Assembly: GCA_031761405.1 (NCBI GenBank)
Contig: JASEVX010000013.1
Coordinates: 51,647,956-51,711,955, forward strand
Reading direction: 5' to 3'
DNA from: Serripes groenlandicus
Taxonomy: Eukaryota; Mollusca; Bivalvia; Cardiida; Cardiidae
DNA length: 64,000 nucleotides
Below are positions 45,781-56,189 of the stretch, one piece after another (within the stretch, counting starts at the first letter, position 1; every line of letters starts with the position of its first letter). The translations under genes and the position numbers were made by a program. The notes beneath the pieces were generated by a model. It was given only the letters and a program-made list of their open reading frames with translations, made no database searches and had not been told where the DNA came from.

Positions 45781-46720
45781 TGTAGACGCAATTTGAAGCA
45801 TATGCAGCAACTTTTGAAAACATTGCGACAATATTGGAAATTATAGCATTCAATAATTATACTTTCCTACATATAACTGATGTATTTCACAATGGAGTAT
45901 AACCCCTTTGTGAAAAGAAAGGCACAGGTCATTATAAAATCCTCAATGACTCCCTTTTCCATATACAAACCTGCAGCAATATTGCATACACAATCTATAG
46001 AAATGAAGGTAGCATAGAAGAAAAGAGTTTAAACATTGTGTCAAACTTAAAAATTGCCCATAATTACCAATGTATCCTTTTGAAGCAATGTTTTCAACAA
46101 TCCTCAGGTGACAAATGCTTCTAAATGCCCTTCAAGTGCGAAGGGGGTGTTGCATTACTGGAAAAGAGGGATTTTTAATCATTTGTTTCAAGTATACCTA
46201 AATGGAAACTGTGCAAGAATATGGTAAAGAAGCTATTGCCTTTCTTCTGTATTACATACAAACTTCATTTTAGATTCTATTAGTGATGTGAAGTAAAAAA
46301 AATAACACAATATACTGTAAAAACAGTAAAAAGAAAGTCTCCTAGTTGAGACATCTCATTTCTGAGATCCAGTATTCAAGATTACTACGGCAGATGACTA
46401 TAAACAAAATATTTAGAAAAAGATATATCTATGATGTCGCATCTGATTAGTCTTTTTCAAATTAAAACATCTTATCTCATTATCAGACTAACATTTGTGG
46501 TAATAAACCATATTGTGAGGTTTTCAGTCCTATTATACAAAGAAAATGTATGAATTCATCAAGTTTTCATAAGAAAAATTAAATATTATTTGTTTGGGGA
46601 TGACCGACTAGATATCATCATTACTCAAAATGATAAAGTAAAAGTCTAAAACACTGACACATTGAGTAGACCCAGATCAGAAGACAATGCTGCTCTTAAC
46701 TGGGTTTTCACAATGTACTC
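45781..46720. other. Gene-free spacer with MITE scraps
   Basis: 45800-45850 and 46070-46140 hold weak words of the TTAA MITE family (GCAGCAACTTTTGAAAACAT). Nothing else seen. Confidence 0.4.
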
Positions 46721-46954
46721 TTAACCCTTTCCCTCATACGACAATTCTGCAGCAGACGACTTTAAACATATTTTGTCAAAAAATAGAAAACTCTCTATAA
46801 TTGAATAGATAACCTATGACTTAAAGTGGAAAACATTGTGGCAAAAGGAGAAATTGCTCGTTTTTTTGAGCAATTTCTTATTTTGTCACTATGTTTTCAA
46901 AAAGCCGTCTGCTGCAGAGGCGTCAGAAAGCGTCTATATGAGGAAAAGGGTTAA
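46721..46954. mobile_element. TTAA-family MITE, well-preserved
   Basis: TTAACCCTTTCCCTCATACG on the left and CTATATGAGGAAAAGGGTTA on the right, both with TTAA. The core hairpin pairs GTGGCAAAAGGAGAAATTGC with GCAATTTCTTATTTTGTCAC. Confidence 0.9.
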
Positions 46955-47029
46955 ACATTTTACGTTTCATTCTTTTAGTGTCAACATAATATAACTAGCT
47001 GTTTTATCCATTGTTTTATGTGTAGTTGA

Positions 47030-47429
47030 TAAAGAAGTTCGATGCATTTTAGCATATTTGGACGGGTGATATAGTATTTCGAATAAATTTCACTTGGATG
47101 TCCGAATAGAAACTACATTTGCAAATAAAATGGAACTTGTCTTCAATGTCTCCTGTTTCACACAAAATTCACACTCTCTCATACCATTCTTTCCTCTCTC
47201 GTCCAAAACGTAATGTTTTAATAAATAAATTGTGAGAAGAAACACGAATAGTTAATGTATCATGCGTCTCACAACGTTCACCCCTATCCGAAAAAGGTAT
47301 TTTTAGAAATTTAGAAATATAGAAATTTAAGATAGGACATTGAAGTATAATTATTCCTTTAAACTTCATACGTTGCATACACAGCTTTCTCAATGCAGGA
47401 AGCATCTTTGTGAAAGGGGAAACAAACAA
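47030..47429 (-). pseudogene. LINE C-terminal fragment with CCHC-like knuckle
   Basis: The minus strand reads SHNLFIKTLRFGRERKEWYE then, past a TGA at 47171-47169, ILCETGDIEDKFHFICKCSF. This is the C-x2-C-x9-H-x3-C knuckle found after the reverse transcriptase in many animal LINEs; the stop replaces the first cysteine (TGT to TGA). A YYITRPNMLKCIELLYQLHI continuation is readable after a frameshift at about 47090. Confidence 0.7.
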
Positions 47430-47632
47430 TTGATTGCATAGTTCGTTTCTCTAAAACGGAAACGAAAACGAAACTGTTATGCCTTTGCAAATGGGGATTT
47501 TTTCGTTTTTAATTGGGTTCGTGAAAAAAAAGAATTCAAGATTGCCAAATTACTACCTCTCTTAGTGAACTTTTATTCAATCCATGTTTTTGTTTCGAAA
47601 TAAGTTTTAATCTTCCCTTTTCTAGCTCGACT

Positions 47633-48690
47633 ATTCGAAGAATATGAGAGCTTTACTACTCGCCCCGGCGTCGGCGTCGGCGTCGAAGTTTCCGTCGGCG
47701 TCCGGTTAAAGTTTTAGGGCAAGTTGGCATTTTCATTCATAAGTATTTGTGCTAGGGCTTTAATATTTGGAATATAGTTACATCTTATACCTTTCTTCAC
47801 ATTGAAGGTTAAAGATACTGAGTCTGACCTTCTTTTTGGGGTAAAAAACATGATTTTCGGTGGTTCTAGTTTTAGGGCAAGTTGGAATTTTTTTTAAATA
47901 TTTTTTTCCTCAATAATTACATTTCTTCATATTGTATGCTGAAGATGCTGAGTGTGACCTTCTTTTTGCGGCAAAAGATATGACTTTGGGTGGTTAAAGT
48001 TTTAGGGCAAGTTGGCATTTTCATTTAATTTTTTAATTTTTCTCAATAAGTACTTGTGTTAGGGCTTTCATATTTGGAATATAATTACATATAATACCTT
48101 TCTTCACATTGTATGTTGAAGATGCTGAGTGTGACATTTAGGGAATAAATAACATGATTTTTGTTTGATTTTGAGAATCTTAGATAAATTCTTATTTTTT
48201 GGTTACATTCCTTTCTAATTGTGATCATTCATTTATCAAATATAATTCTTCAACATATCAAACGGGTTTTGCATGATGTCAAACATTTAGTAAACCTTTT
48301 TTTAAGGTTTGGCTATTTTTGGACTCTTGTCAGTTTTAACATTTGCGTTTAGCTCAACGTTAAAGTTTCATAATTCAAATCACGTACTTCATACTTCACA
48401 CATTTGTTAAGGACCATCGTACAATTAGGTTAGATAACTCCATTGTATCCTAAATAAAAATTAGAAAATTTTGCCACAATGTTTTCCACTTTTTGTAATA
48501 GGTTATCCATTCAATTATGGAGATTTTCTATGTTTTGACAAAATACGTTCAAAGTCGTCTGCTTCAGATTTGCCGTATGAGGGAAAGGGTTAATATAGTA
48601 CCTAAGTGCAATATAATGAAATAGTGCTTTATGTGAATAAGCGGCATATAGTCGAGCGCGCTGTCCTCCGACAGCTCTTGTTGTATATGT
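47633..48690 (+). mobile_element. TAGCTCGACT...AGTCGAGC element (pearl-like) with nested MITE half
   Basis: The left end has TAGCTCGACTATTCGAAGAA, with AGCTC...GAGCT and TATTCGAAGAATA hairpins, then CGTCGGCGTCGGCGTC. Three core segments start with AAAGTTTTAGGGCAAGTTGG-like sequence (about 47705, 47868 and 47997). The right end is TATAGTCGAGCGCGCTGTCC followed by CAGCTCTTGTT. A half copy of the TTAA MITE (48466-48594) sits inside. Confidence 0.7.
48466..48594. mobile_element. TTAA-family MITE, half copy
   Basis: It contains TTTTGCCACAATGTTTTCCA, AAAGTCGTCTGCTTCAGATT and ends ATGAGGGAAAGGGTTAA. The other half and its TTAA are missing. Confidence 0.75.
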
Positions 48691-48857
48691 TTTAACTTCA
48701 TCGCACGGATCTCCCCATAGAATATCGACACTTTCATATGGAAAAAAACACGCTACGGGAAAAAAGGGAATAGTAGTGCTTTTGATCCGGCTTTTTTTAA
48801 AAACATATGTAATGTTTTCTCGTTTTAATTTTAAATAATACACCATTCTTGAAAATC

Positions 48858-48912
48858 TTAACCCTTTCCTTTTTTAACCCTTTCCTTAACAACCCTTTTC
48901 GTAACCCATTCC
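48858..48912. repeat. Stacked MITE terminal sequences
   Basis: TTAACCCTTTCC occurs at 48858 and 48874, with degenerate versions at 48886 (TTAACAACCC) and 48901 (GTAACCCATTCC), directly before the intact MITE whose own TTAACCCTTTCCC starts at 48913. Confidence 0.8.
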
Positions 48913-49142
48913 TTAACCCTTTCCCTCATACGACAATTCTGCAGCAGACGACTTTGAACGTATTTTGTCAAAAAATAGAAAATCTCCATAATTAAATGGA
49001 TAACCTATGACTAAAAGTGGAAAACATTGTGACAAAAGGAGAAATTGCACGTTTTGTGCAATTTCTTCTTTTGTCCCTATGTTTTCATAAAGCCGTCTGC
49101 TGCAGAGGCCTCAGAAAGCGTCTATATGAGGGAAAGGGTTAA
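48913..49142. mobile_element. TTAA-family MITE, best-preserved copy
   Basis: TTAACCCTTTCCCTCATACG to TATATGAGGGAAAGGGTTAA, with inverted ends, internal CTGCAGCAGACGACTTTGAA / GCCGTCTGCTGCAG and a core hairpin. Both termini are flanked by TTAA. A further right-side fragment (CTTTCTGACGCTTCTGAAGC) follows at 49145. Confidence 0.92.
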
Positions 49143-49261
49143 CGCTTTCTGACGCTTCTGAAGCCGTCAACGTTTAAAAACATGGTTGCGAAACGAGAAT
49201 ATATTTTTTATCCAATTTTCAATAGTTCTCTCAGAGAGATATTCCATATTTTTAAGATGCT

Positions 49262-49603
49262 TTATATCATAAATGACGTCGCCGGGAGTGTAATAAAGCC
49301 ATTGAATAAATTGCGTATTCAACTAGTGTAATAACAATGCTACGTAACGTGACGTTATAACGTAACGTTTAGCGTTGTAAATACGCGCGCTTTATAGCGA
49401 CGTTTATATGGATATAGCGCTGTAAATGATTAAATTAGTATTTAGGATATAAAAAGAACATTACATTCGTTGTCATTCAATACGAAATTTATTAAACTCG
49501 TTTTCTAAAAGTGATAAAAACTCGCCAAGGCTCGTTCTTATCAATTTCAGAAAACTCGTTTAATAAATTCCGTATTGAATGACCACTCATGTAATATCCT
49601 CTA
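49262..49603 (-). mobile_element. Foldback element copy B
   Basis: Reverse complement of 28608-28950 over essentially the whole length, including the 110-base hairpin (49474-49583). Confidence 0.88.
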
Positions 49604-49980
49604 TTTATCCAATTTTCAATAGTTCTCTCAGAGAAATATTCCATATTTTTAAGATGCTTTCCAATATATTGTATGTTGAAAACGGGGGTAAAACACCTTT
49701 GGTTTTCTGATATGTCACAACATTACACGAAGTCAAAGTCTGATTTTATTACTTTCAACAAATTTGCAGCAAACGACCTTGAACGACTTTGAACACATCT
49801 TGGCAAAAACATGCATATAAAGCATTTTCTCCATTTGCCACAATGTTTTCAAATTTATCTGAGACAGGTGCGTTAAATATGGCTGAAGGTCGGAAGGGGG
49901 TAATCACATGTAGGGGATTTCGTCCATTATCTTGAAAAGATACCTCGGAGATTTTGTCTGTAGGGGATTATGACCGTATA
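49604..49980. other. Spacer with MITE scraps
   Basis: TTTGCAGCAAACGACCTTGA and TTTTCTCCATTTGCCACAAT at 49762-49850 belong to the TTAA family. The segment TTATCCAATTTTCAATAGTT at 49605 also occurs near 49216, so about 60 bases flank both sides of the foldback copy B. Confidence 0.5.
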
Positions 49981-50186
49981 TCTAGACGCATTTCTTTTTG
50001 CAGCAGACCACTTTTGAAAACATTGAGGTAAAAGAGAGAATATACTCATAACGAGCAATTTCTCCTTTTGCCACAATATTTTCAACTGTGTTCAATTATA
50101 CAAGTTACATTTTTCGAGAGTGTCCATATTTTGCCACGATGTTTTAAAAGTCGTCTGACATATATTTTGTATATGTGGTAGGGTTA
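49981..50186. mobile_element. TTAA-family MITE, worn left end
   Basis: GCAGCAGACCACTTTTGAAA, the core with ACGAGCAATTTCTCCTTTTG, and right end ATATGTGGTAGGGTTAA. Confidence 0.7.
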
Positions 50187-50591
50187 AATATAAAAGAAAG
50201 TGTGCATATTATGAGTTTATTTCTGGTCGCTTATCTACAATATTATCAGAAACAGTATGAACATTCATAGTTCAAACAAGATATCACATGATAACATTTA
50301 GACATTAACCCTTTTTCTCATGCGGACGAGTTCAAGTCTCGAATCTTTTTTAACTCTGAAAACGTGCTCTGTGCTCAGAAATTAACTATTGTGCTCCAAA
50401 AAATTACTTCCGAATGGTCAATTTCGAGAATGGATTCGCTACTGGCATGAAATACTTCAGAACAAATTTTGAGCAAAGAGTAATCTTTTATAGTTATGGA
50501 GCCTTACTGCAGATTATTCTACGACTGAGTTAATTTGGAAACACTGTAGGGAAAGGAGGAATTGTACAATATGAGCATTTATTTTCCTTTT

Positions 50592-51377
50592 TAGCTCGAC
50601 TTTTGAAAAAAACGAGAGCTATTGTCATGACCCTGGCGTCGTCGTCGGCGTCGGCGGCGGCGGCGGCGTGGTCGTCCGGTTAAGGTTTTTTGTTCAGCTC
50701 AGCTTTTTTTCTGTTTTCTAACAAACTACTACTGTTAAAGTCACTAAACTTCATAAACATAATCATATTATGTTAAATAATAAAAGTATATAGCTGGAAA
50801 TCTTTATTTGTTTCACTTAAAACTTCAAAACGTAAGGTTAAGGTTTTTTGTTTAGCTCAGGTTTTTGACAATTTTTTAATCATGATTTTTCATATCTTAA
50901 AAACTTTTCTTTTTTTTTGCTTGAAACTTCACAAACTTGCAGAGTGTCTTAAGTTGACCTTATATAACAAGTTTCATAACTCTGTAAATAATATTGCCAA
51001 AGTTATCTCCCCATTTCGATTTAGAAAATCTACTTTGAAGGGAGAAAAATGGTGATAACTGAAACACAATTTAACCTATAGCTTTGAAACTTCCTAAACT
51101 TATTCAATGTCTTAACATAACTCGATACAACAAGTTCCGTAACCCTGAACTTAATATTGACCAAATTATTCCCCCTTTTTGGACTTAAAAAATCTACACT
51201 GAAGGTGTTGTCATCCGGTTAAGGTTTTTAGCTTGACTTTTGAAAAACACGAGAGCTATTGTCATGACCCTGGCGTCGTCGGCGGCGGCGTGGTCGTCCG
51301 GTTAAGGTTTTTGTTTAGCTCATTTTTTTATTTTCTCCCTATCAGTCGAGCGTCTGTGCCGTACGCGGTGCTCTTGT
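50592..51377 (+). mobile_element. TAGCTCGACT...AGTCGAGCG element, second subfamily
   Basis: It starts TAGCTCGACTTTTGAAAAAA with CGAGAGCT hairpin partner, then GC-rich GTCGGCGTCGGCGGCGGCGG, core segments with GGTTAAGGTTTTTTGTTCAG and a repeated start at about 51230. It ends CAGTCGAGCGTCTGTGCC ... GCTCTTGTTT. Confidence 0.7.
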
Positions 51378-51636
51378 TTAAAATAGTTTCCATTCGTTTA
51401 CGAAAATGTACTTTTTAGTTTTTAAAATGGCATATAATTGCTCAGAGCGACACAATAACTGTTTGAAGAAGTATATGTAGTTACAACTGTTTCGCGCTGA
51501 CCCATCAAATTGTTTATCCTCAAATTTATTCAATGTATAATACCCTAGATCTCACTTGTTGTAAACAGTAAATGTCACCGCAGAACATAACTATTTATGA
51601 TCATTCGGAGACTTTAGAAGGACATTTTCAATTGAT
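51378..51636. other. Spacer with a solo foldback end
   Basis: AGTTACAACTGTTTCGCGCT at about 51480 matches the terminal repeat of the foldback at 55371-55622. Nothing else seen. Confidence 0.45.
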
Positions 51637-51895
51637 TTATGAAGTTTAACGCTGCTTCAACAATTTACCAATCATACCACAGCGGTAACTTCACCTACAA
51701 AGACCGCCTCGGATGCGGGAGGTCGCAGGTCCGATCCCTGGCCAGGTTATACCAAATATCTTAAAACATGGTAGTAATGGCTGCCCCCTATAGTGCTCAG
51801 GGTTGCGGGGTTAGTATAACGACTAACTGGCTGATGTAGGAATAAATAGAAATTTAGTACTGGTAACTTACCCAGGAAACGCCGTGATATAACTG
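51637..51895 (+). mobile_element. SINE with preceding inverted tail fragment
   Basis: 51640-51690 is an inverted piece of the SINE tail (TTTAACGCTGCTTCAACAAT). Then GCGGGAGGTCGCAGGTCCGA carries the B box (GGTCCGATCCC); the A box is not kept. The body ATGGTAGTAATGGCTGCCCC and TTGCGGGGTTAGTATAACGA follow, leading into the 47-bp array. Confidence 0.75.
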
Positions 51896-52648
51896 GACCA
51901 GTAGTACTGGTAACTTACCAAAGAAATGTCATAATATAACTTGACCAATAGTACTGGTAACTTACCCAGAAAATGCCATGATATAACTTGACCAGTAGTA
52001 CTGGTAACTTACCCAGGAAACGCCGTGATATAACTGGACCAGTAGTACTGGTAACTTACAAAGGAAATGTCGTAATATAACTGGACCAGTAGTACTGGTA
52101 ACTTACCCAGGAAATGCCGTGATATAACTGGACCAGTAGTACTGGTAACTTACACAGGAAACGTCGTGATATAACTGGACCAGTAGTACTGGTAACTTAC
52201 CCAGGAAATGCCATAATATAACTGGACCAGTAGTACTGGTAACTTACCCAGGAAATGTCATAATATAAATGGACCAGTAGTACTGGTAACTTACCCAGGA
52301 AATGCCATAATATAACTGGACCAGTAGTACTGGTAACTTACCCAGGAAATGCCATAGTATAACTGGACCATTAGTACTGGTAACTTACCCAGGAAATGCC
52401 ATAATATAACTGGACCAGTAGTACTGGTAACTTACCCAGGAAATGCAATAATATAACTGGACCAGTAGTACTGGTAACTTACCCAGGAAATGCCATAATA
52501 TAACTGGACCAGTTGTACTGGTAACTTACCAAGGAAATGCCATAATATAACTGAGCCATTAGTACTGGTAACTTACCAAGGAAATGCCATAATATAACTG
52601 AACCAGTAGTACTGGTAACTTACCCAGGAAATGCCATAATATAACTGA
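51849..52648 (+). repeat. 47-bp satellite derived from the SINE tail, about 17 units
   Basis: Each unit reads GGACCAGTAGTACTGGTAAC then TTACCCAGGAAATGCCATAA then TATAACT. Single SINE copies at 27180 and 26390 contain this segment once. The array is followed by the normal SINE end (AGCGGCGTAAAGCACCAAAT, AATCAATTAATC), so the expansion happened inside the element. The unit has a near palindrome around CCAGTAGTACTGG. Confidence 0.95.
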
Positions 52649-52984
52649 ACAATTGATGAAAGCGGCGTAAAGCACCAAATAATCAATTAATCATTCACCT
52701 ACAAAGGCTACGCGTGTTTTTCTTGGTGTCTCACATCAGATATATTTAATGAAACACTGCTTCGTTTCCATATACAACAAGAAGACCATGGTGGTTGGAT
52801 ATCGCTCACTTGAGTTTTATAAAACTTAAGTAGTTCTTAAAGGTTCTAACTCTATACATACAAAGCCAACGAGCCACGCCATGTTTTCTGACGGGTTTGT
52901 ATAATTTCAACAAACTAGATAGAGTGTCACACAAGGAACTTTTGTAGAAAATTATTTTCGAACTGACAATATTATATTTAAAGT

Positions 52985-53400
52985 TGTAATTATATATACA
53001 TATAAGTAAAGCAAGCCCCTTCACCCTGGCGGCCATGTTTTTCAACGGATCGGAATAATTTCAACACTTTTTGTAGAGGGTCACCCAAAGTACCTTTGTG
53101 CCAAATAATGTTCATTTCAGACCTATATTGCAAAAAGAATTTTGAGGTTTTGTTATATATTTTTTTAGTTTTTTGTTTTATTGGGGTTTTACGCCGCTTT
53201 CAACATTATTTCAGTTATATCACGGCGACAGTTCAGTTATTCATGATCCCTGGGTAAACAAACAAGTACTAGGCTAGACAATTTAATTATATATACATAC
53301 GTGTATAAGAAAAACAAACCCAGTCCCTTGGCGGCCATTTTTTTCAAAAGATTGGGATACTTTGAACATCATATTGTGACCATATCATGTCACAAGAATG
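52985..53400. mobile_element. GATCAC-family fragments and a SINE-tail scrap
   Basis: CCTGGCGGCCATGTTTTTCA (53023) and CTTGGCGGCCATTTTTTTCA (53325) are interiors of the GATCAC family. Between them GTTTTACGCCGCTTTCAACA with AGTTATATCACGGCG (53188-53227) is the inverted SINE tail. Confidence 0.6.
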
Positions 53401-53423
53401 ACCATTTAAGTCATACGTCATGT

Positions 53424-53643
53424 TTAACCCTTTCCAACTTGTAGACAAGGCCTCTGCAGCAGACGACATTTTGAAAACATTGTGACAAAAGGAGAAATTG
53501 CTCAAAACGAGAATTTTCTCCTTTTGTCACAATGTTTTCAACTTTTTTCAGTAAATATACCTTCATTTATAGATTTTTCATATTTTACCCAGATGTTTTC
53601 AAAGTCGTCTGCTGCAGATTTGTTGTATGTGGAAAAGGTTTAA
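53424..53643. mobile_element. TTAA-family MITE
   Basis: TTAACCCTTTCCAACTTGTA to TTGTATGTGGAAAAGGTTTA, with core GTGACAAAAGGAGAAATTGC and its complement. Confidence 0.88.
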
Positions 53644-54127
53644 TTTGCTATATCCCTAATCAATCTGAATGGGAAATCTAAACACAAACCAAGTCCAATC
53701 TCTATATCTGCACTTTGCGTTACAAACAGAAGTACATGGCAGCGAAAAGTGCACCGGCTACGAAACCTACACTGTATTTGTGGACACTGAACAGAAGTTT
53801 AGTCTGGTTCTCCGCGTATTTTATATTCAAACAGTGCCGTAACAAAGTGGTAGGGTCAAGTAATCCAGACTGGACAGAAGGTTTGCTTTAAAATCAACAT
53901 GGGTCTGGCGGTATCAAATATTGTATGCTAAAGTTAACTCGGTTCGCTGTCATAATTGTGTCATCAGATAAAGAAAAGTACTAGCCAATAGAATGCATCT
54001 GTATTATTTCTTTGTGAAACACGCCTCGTATAAATTTGAAATTAAACAGCAGAAAGTAGGGAACATTCAAGCTTTTCTTCAAGTCTCAATGTTTTCGTAT
54101 GTTTGTAGGCTAGAATAAAACCTATAT
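53644..54127. other. Gene-free spacer
   Basis: Nothing supported. Confidence 0.4.
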
Positions 54128-54129
54128 TG

Positions 54130-54310
54130 AAATGTCACGGACGTCTTTGTTTGTATGGTGTGCTCAGGAAAATGTGTTTCTATGTTTCTATGTTTCTATG
54201 CATTTTGTGTACAAATAAACTATATAGAAATGTCACTGACGTCTTTGTTTGTATGGTATGCTCAAGAAATTGCATTTCTATGCTCATTAGTGTTTGAAGA
54301 GACTATATTG
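54130..54310. repeat. Tandem duplication of about 98 bp
   Basis: GACGTCTTTGTTTGTATGGT with a following GTGCTCAGGAAA/ATGCTCAAGAAA occurs at 54139 and 54238. TTTCTATG is repeated three times in the first unit. Confidence 0.85.
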
Positions 54311-54359
54311 AAATTGTCTAACTCATATAATAGAGAACATATATATGTCGATACATTAT

Positions 54360-54401
54360 GCAGAGTCCATAGTGTTGGTTTTCTCGTGGAACGGCTCATA
54401 T
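54360..54401. mobile_element. Solo right end of the GAGCCG...CGGCTCA MITE family
   Basis: GCAGAGTCCATAGTGTTGGT followed by TTTCTCGTGGAACGGCTCAT, the right terminal repeat of the element at 60699-60956. Confidence 0.65.
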
Positions 54402-54774
54402 ACATGTTGACTGCGTGCCTTCAAGCGCAATAAAGTGTAGTGCACACGAACAATAACGATAGCACGCCTTTTGTTGGAGTTGTTAGACGATTGTAATAAT
54501 TCCAATATGCCTATTTTATGAGTTATCACTTGTTTCATGCTTTCTTGTTCAGCAATTTCTCGATTATTTTCAAATGTATTAATTTCAAACTTAACGTGTT
54601 GATAGCTTGTATGCAGCAGATGCACAGGTGTAAAGTGCACGCTGACTATAATTCTAGCATGCGTGTTCATCCCTCTGTTTGTCCCTTTCCGATAATTTTG
54701 ATACGCTCGTTGATAGAGGGGCCACACTATGGTGGATGACGCTTGTCACAGTGACTTTTGTCAAACTTCGGAAA

Positions 54775-54870
54775 GAATGATGGCCGAGCTGGGGTTCGAA
54801 CTCACAACCACTGTATTGAAGCCCGCATCACAACCGACTGAGCTACCGTGGCTTGACATATAAAGACAAG
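54775..54870 (-). mobile_element. tRNA-like SINE head of a second family
   Basis: On the minus strand CCACGGTAGCTCAGTCGGTT (A box) and GTGAGTTCGAACCCC (B box) are spaced as in a tRNA. The acceptor and T stems do not pair, so it is not a working tRNA gene. Confidence 0.65.
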
Positions 54871-55370
54871 ACCGCCCGGTCTCCCAGATGTATTGAGTCG
54901 TCTTTGCGGCCTTATATCGGTTTATTTGTGAAGTCTGTATTATAGTGTTTTATTTAATATGGCAATCTGAAATATGGCACATAGATCGCATGTTGAATAC
55001 AAATCGTATCTAAGGTATACTCTGGGATTGACTTTATGTATAACTTACCAATTTTAGCTAAACAGCTTATTGAGAAGTGAATATATTGCCTTTCCCTTTT
55101 CCACCAAAAATGCTGAGTTAACTGCAAGCGTTTGGTTAAAAGAAGAAAGCCGGTAAAGAAAGATAATGTAAAATTGTGTGAAAAAAGATAATTTTGCTGA
55201 AATTCTTCAATTTCTTCTGTTCAGTTAGTGTCTATCGCTCTTGACACATAATTATATCCTTGATATATCAAAAAATAATCCTTACTATCCTTTCAGTCAT
55301 ACAAGATAAATTCTTTACATCACGACACAGTTGTAGCCGATAATTTAAAGATATGCTTAGCTCTTATATA
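54871..55370. other. Gene-free spacer
   Basis: Nothing supported. Confidence 0.4.
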
Positions 55371-55622
55371 TATCGAGGGCTCAGCGTGAAACAGTTGTAA
55401 CCAAAATTGGTATTTTTTTACCAAGGTTAATCACCTCGCAATAAAGTATTTTAATGTGTTAAATAATTTTTCTTGGTAAACAATGGACATGTAGGTGCCA
55501 TTGCTCGTTCTGAGCAACGGCACCTAAATTTGCATTGTTTACAAAGGGGTCAGAATTGCCCCTAAACCAGGGTTTTCAAAATAGATTTTAAGTTACAACC
55601 GTTTCACGCCAAGCCCTCGATA
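55371..55622. mobile_element. Foldback MITE with TATCGAGGGCT ends
   Basis: The left end TATCGAGGGCTCAGCGTGAA pairs with the right end CGTTTCACGCCAAGCCCTCG, then ATA. An inner pair GTAAACAATG/CATTGTTTAC surrounds a tight hairpin GGTGCCATTGCTCGTTCTGA...GCAACGGCACC. There is no coding capacity. Flanking TA may be the target duplication. Confidence 0.85.
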
Positions 55623-55674
55623 TGTTGATACGGAAGATAGCTGTTTGTTTTAGTTGTTCTGTTTTTGTCTTGTT

Positions 55675-55880
55675 TTAACCTGTTCCCATATACTCCTTTT
55701 CTTCAACAGTGGACTTTGCAAAAATATGAGAAATCTCTTTAAATGAAAGATATATTTTTTATATAGTTGAAAACATTTTTGCAAAAGGAGAAATTGCTTA
55801 TAATGAGCATTTTACTCTTTTACCACAATGTTTTCTTAAGTTATCTTTTACAGTTGCGTCCATAAATGGAAATACGTTAA
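55675..55880. mobile_element. TTAA-family MITE followed by the left end of another
   Basis: TTAACCTGTTCCCATATACT to GGAAATACGTTAA. The closing TTAA at 55877 is also the start of a second left end (TTAACCCTTTTCCACCTGCA). A third left end is at about 56128 (TTTACCCTTTCCCACAAACA). Confidence 0.7.
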
Positions 55881-56189
55881 CCCTTTTCCACCTGCAGGTA
55901 CATATTGACACATCTGCAATAGATAACCTTTAAAAACTAGGCCATAATGCTTTTTTTATTTAATAATTAAACTGTCTTATATGGAGATTTTTCACATTTT
56001 CAATGCATTGTGGGAGACTATGTAAAGAAAAATATATATAGTGAAAAGTATCACTAAATAATTTCTCTTTTTTAAAACATTGAGTTTCTCAATAATGCTT
56101 TGCCAAGTATGTAATAAACACATCTCTTTACCCTTTCCCACAAACAGGGGCTTTCTGACAACTTTGCAGAAGATGAATTTTGAAATCAT

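Noticed and set aside
48511..48846. Minus-strand 111-codon frame
   Set aside because: It runs through the end of a pearl-like element and a MITE half, so it is composite repeat sequence.
51849..52648. CRISPR-like array
   Set aside because: Units are contiguous 47-mers with no unique spacers, sit in a SINE and in a eukaryotic context.
54775..54870. Functional tRNA gene
   Set aside because: A and B boxes are good but the acceptor and T stems do not pair, so it is a SINE head or pseudo-tRNA.
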